From Paraphysomonas bandaiensis (lineage: Eukaryota; Chrysophyceae): 64,000 nt of DNA. Where the stretch lies: positions 310,001 through 374,000 of the forward strand of contig CBFFRP010000146.1 in the NCBI GenBank assembly GCA_965644295.1, written 5' to 3'. Numbering within the stretch: position 1 is the first letter of the stretch; every line of letters starts with the position of its first letter. Below, in pieces: positions 60,301-64,000 of this stretch. The position numbers and the translations under genes are program-made. The notes below the pieces were generated by a model. It had not been told where the DNA came from, made no database searches, and worked only from the letters and a program-made list of their open reading frames with translations.

Positions 60301-60356
60301 AGAGTCAGGCGGAACCGTATCCCAAGGGGAGACCCCCGGACAACACGCGCCAGTGA
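54303..60356 (+). CDS. LINE ORF3: SET domain - APE endonuclease - reverse transcriptase - RNase H - zinc motif
   Basis: Open from 54303 (after TAG 54300-54302) to TAG 60354-60356, about 2017 codons, in the -1 frame relative to ORF2 with a 43-nt overlap. The first ATG is 54807, inside the SET domain, so translation must enter by frameshift or reinitiation. Domains: SET, 54528-54950; EEP endonuclease, about 55071-55900 (TWNTNGN, LLLQDVRL, IAGDFNGS, SRIDHIL, FDHRPVW); reverse transcriptase, about 56900-57900 (NLRPIGLL, FKKAFDS with Asp codon 57426, GITQGGTES, VSFADDITT at 57783-57809); RNase H, about 58620-59120 (FTDGSY with Asp 58632, YELMGAAMAL, NTDCKAV, IYIADAVAGG); zinc motif CSDC...HMCLDC at about 59558-59614; then an arginine-rich tail. 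The endonuclease has Asp where the family usually has Glu (QD for QE). Confidence 0.92.
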   Translation, partial: KKRTTNSGAPGPHIVTKKNQGRPQTCQASASRCQPARKAKKDVNYSDSDPQTEHPTDQSTINTPSTRPLPQLQTADWDRDWRNKFYIAYSEKEVKGLSLYAKKNLEADTIIAEYKGDRIPTVETRTLTRRSDFIVQDSTGSFAIDGYNHDRQQVTCAAGYINDPLDTDMANVKFLTKNKRIYICTLRPISKDEEILINYGHEYWCHPRWPLEILIQAREGYARDIRGLSNDAWDRIIADKRGSTNEQQGNTPTDTGLRLSTWNTNGNPASFRSKLKAIIRHFNKQQLDILLLQDVRLTCTQARFFAQTVEDAIQGSRVCLFLNKTYKVTNRDPLMGGTAAIVSERWKRRLASTKADFTGLGLVGRLEFKTSPTQTLVIISVYLPPKPSTPGSCTLWSKLTTIGKATRNTKPVAPYDLLCNIITKWVTKARARGHTVIIAGDFNGSMETHTTNRDIRPLAGKLQLSAPLITQLLQRQAFHTFHRLDKGISRIDHILHTPLPQHMRITDTGCLNSPTLIAAAFDHRPVWVGFNITVTQDISSPESHLKIPPRLNINPRDPEEVKAYTAKLLMLHAQLPPIDTNLSPTLDPETAATRLAAIHHITLQATLTAKGPRYSRRTRLHDRCQRIRSHFKDGFSPEMRVIQEGMVMVIKIVQKMFNSAGYKRHGWRGSPLRNPIHALITAWQERGNSYLQNSTGPAKGIADINFRNDYRSADPRAILSWTAKQVTKKNLLHIVIRMRGLLHGRDRTEMRKRLTDRTNQMEALLEQRRLQAVLQKIGLKIKTPLRLTTVRTTDGTLLTTPQDIHEGINKHFRDHHAEPAGLDPVAQRLQDDPNWWKTLLDPQSVTSQEPLHPCSNIPLTLQHGLRRALCTKVKPEMADLLGKALEKDITHEEFYSTLHSISFNRAPGPSMVSSNMVKSWPPAIQQEAFTLIKSLWKHKHVPTWWRDRVMTPILKKPGEPSFSNLRPIGLLEISRKILTRIISHRILTVWEEQQILHPSQHGYRWRNGTDTAILRVLAASEAARRHNAQHICTLWDFKKAFDSITPNLMKLAWARLGVPDAVVEWFGELDAGGLTFPWTPFMANNMEPRSLAELLATDGHFLAQFVLGFEAVRGITQGGTESTCAWVALHDILLTWLDLDLRAICLTPSPLLLTPNSKKKVSFADDITTIDVSITQAQETAIRMSAFCSFSGMELSVPKVICTFFPHLRENLAQVKQTGHITLYDWYWRPQPVPIQTTHESIHYLGADLPLTPTDTDSYNWCTNYLKAAGTHLGIRHASAGCKVMVIETQIIPTLLYKATKASWPLQYYKNIDSTCANLYRKALSLSPGYPTEMIYLSLRHNGLGMKRFSDSAQEQKWGSLQRAIILGGDAGDAAHFLLTQTIAPYPNYHHFALSLREWGTEVGLTLQQPDSPEPQDTNTLTNIIRTLELDDVTADTYQAIFTDGSYTPTALSPRRITHVNPRTRWAHYGGAAAVWLPPEDEWKNGTTKILRLETPFSDVPGLGPYAYELMGAAMALILSARLPSHIPINTDCKAVCIRTHEALSARRRALGHRAKGVLLESIAANNDCTRTVAWVRSHPERRTSDESEWTYEDKGIYIADAVAGGDWLEVDRLLGRQNYTVCNMEVDQAIERILTEGLWHWRLTGERRPYRTSPLLTDFQSLRNQRTLEAYTALRDQRYGHNPDRAPGYWKDSGALLPRKLAQADGGPSKDKVSSHLRQRVLNAALTWDKSFSIGRNRAKTKHGLDMAKAVCSDCGFRLDSLKHMCLDCTNDTITQIRESAFHSHKNALLEEMSNPELPQWTTPVLQRLSSRAWNPSVPQVERFWTGTITMTQLEMVFGDHIHESLTSQGLRSIESAIIKLLLPLFAAAKLMIQDRGRRYVTLRKGPPRLLPRPSPNHRQKRKRPRVLRLLGIHRRTETGTPPTVPLNPTNHTQRTIAADRMKPTDPRQRRRRLRQLHLCPTPKRCMATPPHSTTPTTSQSTHLVLGTLRTLIQNPVPQSQAEPYPKGRPPDNTRQ
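54528..54950 (+). other. SET methyltransferase-like domain within LINE ORF3
   Basis: Reading in the ORF3 frame: GLSLYAKKNLEADTIIAEYKG forms the opening strands, then DFIVQDSTGSFAIDG, then AGYINDP...MANVKF at the position of the SET NHSCxPN loop, and RPISKDEEILINYGHEYW matching the closing GEEL-x-x-DYG element with its catalytic tyrosine. SET proteins bind S-adenosylmethionine and methylate lysines. The post-SET cysteines are not obvious, apart from a WC just after the tyrosine motif. Confidence 0.8.
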
Positions 60357-60601
60357 GTCCTCAGACACACGAGCAGGGCGAACTCACACACAACATCAAG
60401 AACGGAAGTGGTTGCACCTTGGTGCTTGCGGCGACGCACAAGCAGCTTCTGTAGCGTTAAATAGTAGGATAATAGAATTTGCGCTGATTAGTTATGGGTA
60501 GAGGTCTAACTAGTAGACTAGTATTCAACTAGCCGCTAAATCGGAACGGGTTTTTAACGCCTATTGCTAAATAAAAAAAGACATTCAATATACATTCAAT
60601 A
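60357..60601 (+). other. LINE 3' untranslated region
   Basis: From the ORF3 stop to the tandem ACATTCAATAT tail. From 60398 it matches the short repeats at 5162-5345 and 62131-62323, and more distantly 12480-12615. Confidence 0.8.
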
Positions 60602-60613
60602 TACTAGTGTCCC
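60602..60613 (+). repeat. Target-site duplication, right copy
   Basis: TACTAGTGTCCC, identical to 48241-48252; the interrupted repeat B then continues with TTGTACGACACAAGC. Confidence 0.9.
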
Positions 60614-61110
60614 TTGTACGACACAAGCATTTGGCTATGAGTGGGCAATACAGTATCTGTCGACTGTATACTATATATAGTATGTAATCATGTGTTGTAT
60701 GTGTATAATATATAGTTACGTTGATGTGAGATTTTCATAAGTATTATTACAGTAGATTTATATAAAAAGTAACTATATAATTCAATATTTTAGTAAAATA
60801 TTTTTAATATAAATAGAATTGAAAGTACACAACAACTAAATTGTAATTAATTAACCCTAGTCTTCAAGTAAGTACGTATATGACACTTTTCCATATATGA
60901 AACCTGGTGAAATCACTTTACCAGGCTTCACGATCACACCGACTTCAAGCATTTGGCTATGAGTGGGCAAAAAAGTATCTGTTGACTATATATAATATAT
61001 ATATATGACTCACGTTAGTTTCCCGGACAAATATCTCCGGTACTTATCCCCATGAACATCACAAAAAGGTACGAGTCCAACTTTGTTGAGGGTGAAGTAA
61101 ACCGCATATA
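60614..61110. repeat. Right part of interrupted repeat B, spacer, and a further repeat B fragment
   Basis: Continues the target repeat (GCATTTGGCTATGAGTGGGC), then about 250 bp of AT-rich unique sequence with an IR (CCTGGTGAAATCACTTTACCAGG near 60902). It then gives another repeat B fragment from about 60950 ending CTTTGTTGAGGGTG. Confidence 0.6.
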
Positions 61111-61458
61111 TATATATAGTATATAGTCAACAGATACTGTTTTGCCCACTCATAGCCAAATGCTTGTGTCGTACAAGGGACACTAGTAAGTAGTAAGTGT
61201 CACTTGTGTAGACGTCTTTGAGTCTTGACACTAATAACAGGCATCCGGAAATGAACCCACGTCAAGGGCATCCGGGATATCGGGCTGCCTGTTGAGTAAA
61301 TAAACGTCCAGTTAACTTAGTAAATCATCCAATTGTGTCAATTGTGTCAAAACTTGACACTGCCTACTGAAGTCAAGCATCCGGGCTGTTCACCTTAATC
61401 AACATTCTGCTTGTTCACTGCGTTTGCTTTGAGTAATAGAGCGAAAGTGGTTGCACCT
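61111..61458 (-). repeat. Dispersed repeat B/A, inverted copy
   Basis: Nearly exact inverse of 47985-48252, including the TTGACACAATTGACACAATTG block. It ends at GGTTGCACC, where the truncated LINE copy begins. Confidence 0.85.
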
Positions 61459-62323
61459 AGCGGCTCTCCAGTAGGGCCTGGAACCCTTCCGTGCCACAGG
61501 TGGAGAGATTCTGGACGGGTACCATCACAACTACACAGCTTGAAATGGTTTTTGGAGATCACATCCATGAGTCACTGACATCCCAAGGACTGCGCAGCAT
61601 CGAATCAGCGATCATCAGATTACTTCTACCGCTTTTCGCTGCAGCAAAGCTAATGATCCAAGATCGAAGTAGAAGATACGTTATCCTACAGAAAGGTCCC
61701 CCAAGGCTACTACCGCGGCCGCGTCCAAAACACAGACAGAAATGGAAACGCCCAAGGGTGCTAAGATTACTAGGAATCCACAGATGAACCGAGACTGGAA
61801 CACCGCCCACCGCACATATGAACCCTACCAATCATACGCAAAGGACCATAGCACCGGACCGTATGAAACCAACAGGCCCTAGACAACGACGACGACGTCT
61901 CCGGCAACTCCACCTATGCCCAACGCCCAGACGGTGCACGGCGACACCGCCACATTCCACCACACCATTAACCTCTCAGCACACACATCTAGTACTCGGT
62001 ACACTCAGGACCTTAATACAGAACCCTGTACCTCAGAGCCAGGCGGAACCTTATCCTAAGGGGAGACCCCCGGACAACACGCGCCAGTGAGTCCTCAGAC
62101 ACACGAGCAGGGTGAACTCACACACAACATCAAGAACGGAAGTGGTTGCACCTTGGTGCTTGCGGCGACGCACAAGCAGCTTCTGTAGCGCTAAATAGTA
62201 GGATAATAGAATTTGTGCTGACTAGTTATGGGTAGAGGACTAACTAGTAGATCTAGCATTCAACTAGCCACTGTATCGGAACGAGTTTTTAACGCCTATT
62301 GCTAAATAAAAAGACCTTCAATA
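61459..62323 (+). mobile_element. 5'-truncated second copy of the LINE
   Basis: Collinear with 59727-60600 of the full element at roughly 95% identity by eye. It contains only the C-terminal basic tail of ORF3 and the 3' untranslated region. A C-to-T change makes TGA at about 61785, so the frame is already broken. 5' truncation is the usual outcome of target-primed reverse transcription. Confidence 0.9.
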
Positions 62324-62735
62324 TAAGTGTCACTTGTGTAGACGTAGACGTCTTTGAGTCTTGACACTAATAACAGGTATCTGGGAATGAACCCACGTCG
62401 AGGGAATCCGGGGTATCGGGCTTTGAAGTAAGCAGATGTCATGTATATTATATATCAACATTCTGAGTGTAAATTGTTTTTGCTTTGAGTGATAGAGCAA
62501 AAGTAGTTGCAGCTTGCTGAAGCACAAGCAGCTTTCGTAGCGCGAAAATAGTAGTATATCAGAGATAAGCACTAGTTAGTTAAATTCTTTTGTTACATTA
62601 GTTCTTACTCTTACACACCTATTGCTAGTAATCAGAATTTCACTACAGGCTCACGTTAGTTTTTAAGAGAAAAATCTCCAGTACTTATCCCCAGAACACA
62701 ACGAAAAGGTGTGAGTCCGACTTTGTTGAGGGTGC
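62324..62735. repeat. Repeat B and repeat A copies
   Basis: 62324-62420 is inverted repeat B (CACTTGTGTAGACGT). 62430-62640 is repeat A (CAACATTCTGAG, GCTTTGAGTGATAGAGC, CACAAGCAGCTTTCGTAGCG). 62645-62735 is plus-oriented repeat B ending TTTGTTGAGGGTGC. Confidence 0.7.
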
Positions 62736-63300
62736 TTGACTATAGATTTTGTAGTTTGATTACCCACCAACTGTTTAGACTTCGTTATCTTCATACTTAA
62801 GTCGTAGGAATACGTTCCACAGTGTACAACTACCAATGGTTCCATAGGTCCATAGGACACAATGCATTATCAAAACTGTTAAGAAACTGAAGTATCACTT
62901 CAGAAAGTAACTCACTCTTGTGCTAGGCAACAGTACGTATTTAAGTATATCATTTTTCTGCTATTGACTGGTTAATACATACAAAGCATGCACATGTTCA
63001 CAGCTTCCAAAAAAACACTAATTCTGGTTCAGATTAATGTATACTGTATAATTTACAAGGGCTTCTTAAGCTGTATGCTTAAACTGGTAAAATAACAACA
63101 TTGTCGTATCTGGTATCCATAGTTTCGAAAACATGCTTTATTTGATTAGAGCATAAGACAACGTATAAGCTGAAAAAAAATATTACTGTACTTATATTCC
63201 ACATACGCTCCGATTGGAACACTACCAGTCAAAAAAGAAGCAGCCCATATGGCGAAGGTGCAAAGGTGCGCGCTAGAATATTAAATATAGCTAAATGGGT
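62736..63300. other. Spacer with a possible minus-strand exon remnant
   Basis: Minus strand 62860-62740 reads a short plausible segment (MEPLVVVHCGTYSYDLSMKITKS) that runs into repeat B. It may be a gene end cut by the repeat; not supported further. Confidence 0.3.
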
Positions 63301-63593
63301 TTGTGTGGGAAGGATAATGCCAAAGATTCATGACTGCAATGTCCCTGTCTCTAATATTCCGAACAGCATTTCGGTAATCTGTACTGCAGGAAACAATAAA
63401 TAGTCAAATCTCTCGGGTATGAATTTACATTGTGCTTAATAGTTAGTTTATTAATCTCTTGACACAGTGCAGTATGCTTGTGGTATCTACAAGCACGGCT
63501 AGCCTTAGTCTGCATATGGTTGGAGAATGGTCGAAGAGAAATCCTTCGCTTATTAGGGTCTATCTGCAGAGCCTGTTGTAATAACTCCTTCAT
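63301..63593 (-). CDS. 3' exons of an uncharacterised gene
   Basis: On the minus strand an ATTATAG acceptor at about 63595 precedes an exon reading KELLQQALQIDPNKRRISLRPF, then HTALCQEINKLTIKHN. A GTAAAT donor follows at about 63429. A further acceptor at GTACAG would add ITEMLFGILETGTLQS and a stop. The QIDPNKR element resembles the end of a protein kinase domain, but this is too short to name. Upstream exons were not resolved. Confidence 0.3.
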
Positions 63594-64000
63594 GCTATAA
63601 TCAGTATTGAAGACGCTGTTGCAATATGAGGCTATGGACAGTGTATCTCTGTGTCTACCATATCAACCAGTATGTACAAATCTTCTTATAGTGACTATCG
63701 TATGTATGAGAAGAGATCTTATATTACCACATTCAGATTGCAGATATCTATCATATTATTGAGGGTTAGATGTTAGATGTATGATATACTGGAGTAGCTC
63801 TTAAGGGGCGGCATGCATAGTCCTCTACTCGACAGTGCCGTGATCTTGTTTTCAGATATTAAGTATGGAAAATTCCGTATTTCATTACAGATTATTGTCA
63901 TAAAAGCAAATAAAATAGACATTTTTCATTCACATTCTATAATAATATGGATTTTTAGAGACAGTATATTATATACACTGCTGTACATGGAAATCTGATC
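63594..64000. other. Window end, no resolved gene
   Basis: AT-rich. Upstream exons of the minus-strand gene may lie here, but I cannot delimit them. Confidence 0.3.

Larger units (their letters stand above)
48253..60601 (+). mobile_element. Full-length non-LTR retrotransposon (LINE) with protease-like, SET, endonuclease, RT and RNase H domains
   Basis: A 12,349-bp insertion bracketed by a perfect 12-bp target-site duplication. It starts ATCTCTCTCTCTTCGGG and ends in a short ACATTCAATAT tandem tail, with no LTRs. Three long reading frames cover almost all of it. The APE-type endonuclease, the RT and the RNase H place it among APE-class LINEs such as the I/Tad/Jockey-like groups; I cannot choose the clade. 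The uninterrupted frames, perfect duplication and intact catalytic residues suggest recent, possibly autonomous activity. ORF2 and the SET domain at the start of ORF3 are additions not found in ordinary LINEs. Confidence 0.95.

Noticed and set aside
47879-61459. The LINE plus flanking inverted repeats as one giant terminal-inverted-repeat element
   Set aside because: The 12-bp duplication and continuation of repeat B at 60602 show that the LINE is nested in a repeat; the inverted copy at 61111-61458 is a separate repeat copy.
1-64000. CRISPR arrays, rRNA or tRNA genes
   Set aside because: Tandem repeats here are micro- and minisatellites without unique spacers, and I found no cloverleaf or rRNA core sequence by eye; a tRNAscan run would settle this.

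Overview
The window is a piece of nuclear DNA from a unicellular, probably flagellated eukaryote. Nearly every conserved gene is split by tiny GT-AG introns of about 40-80 bp. The proteins include eRF1, PHF5A, LAMTOR3, a Rho GTPase, JMJD4, TTLL12, a membrane hybrid histidine kinase and a MORN-repeat protein. That set excludes prokaryotes and organelles; the hybrid kinase argues against animals, and the TTLL12 and MORN genes suggest cilia. I cannot fix the lineage; a stramenopile-like protist is a guess. eRF1 keeps the canonical NIKS and YxCxxxF motifs, so the standard stop codons are assumed.

Layout. 1-1842: 3' part of a possible USP-like gene (+). 2263-2943: Rho GTPase (-). 3444-4895: JMJD4-type JmjC hydroxylase (+). 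4896-6432: nested repeats and foldbacks. 6433-8449: TTLL12 (-). 9059-11357: DxD glycosyltransferase-like membrane protein (+). 11669-12775: hAT-like element. 12976-13528: LAMTOR3 (-). 14015-14553: PHF5A (+). 15041-15375: 3' exons of an unknown gene. 16909-19412: hybrid histidine kinase (+). 19413-22649: repeats, no clear gene. 22650-24067: ECM4-type glutathione transferase (-). 24876-25095 and 25945-26627: a MITE and a second hAT-like element. 27977-29959: multipass membrane protein (-). 30149-33355: transposon with 557-bp inverted arms. 33420-34197: (TATG)n. 34208-37982: palindrome with 1.63-kb arms full of a ~60-bp minisatellite and a unique spacer holding an orphan coding exon. 38146-39690: eRF1 (+). 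40515-43035: MORN protein (-). 43792-47360: three lineage-restricted genes.

The outstanding feature is a 12.35-kb non-LTR retrotransposon at 48253-60601, bounded by a perfect 12-bp target-site duplication. It has three long reading frames. ORF1 has no recognised domain. ORF2 follows ORF1 in the same frame after one UGA and carries three Cys...His modules that look like OTU/papain-type proteases. ORF3 overlaps ORF2 in the -1 frame and encodes, in order, a SET methyltransferase-like domain, an APE-type endonuclease, a reverse transcriptase, an RNase H and a zinc-binding motif. A SET domain joined to a LINE polymerase is unusual. The element is inserted inside a dispersed repeat that resumes after its 3' end. 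A 5'-truncated sister copy lies at 61459-62323, and several short repeats in the window share its 3' tail.
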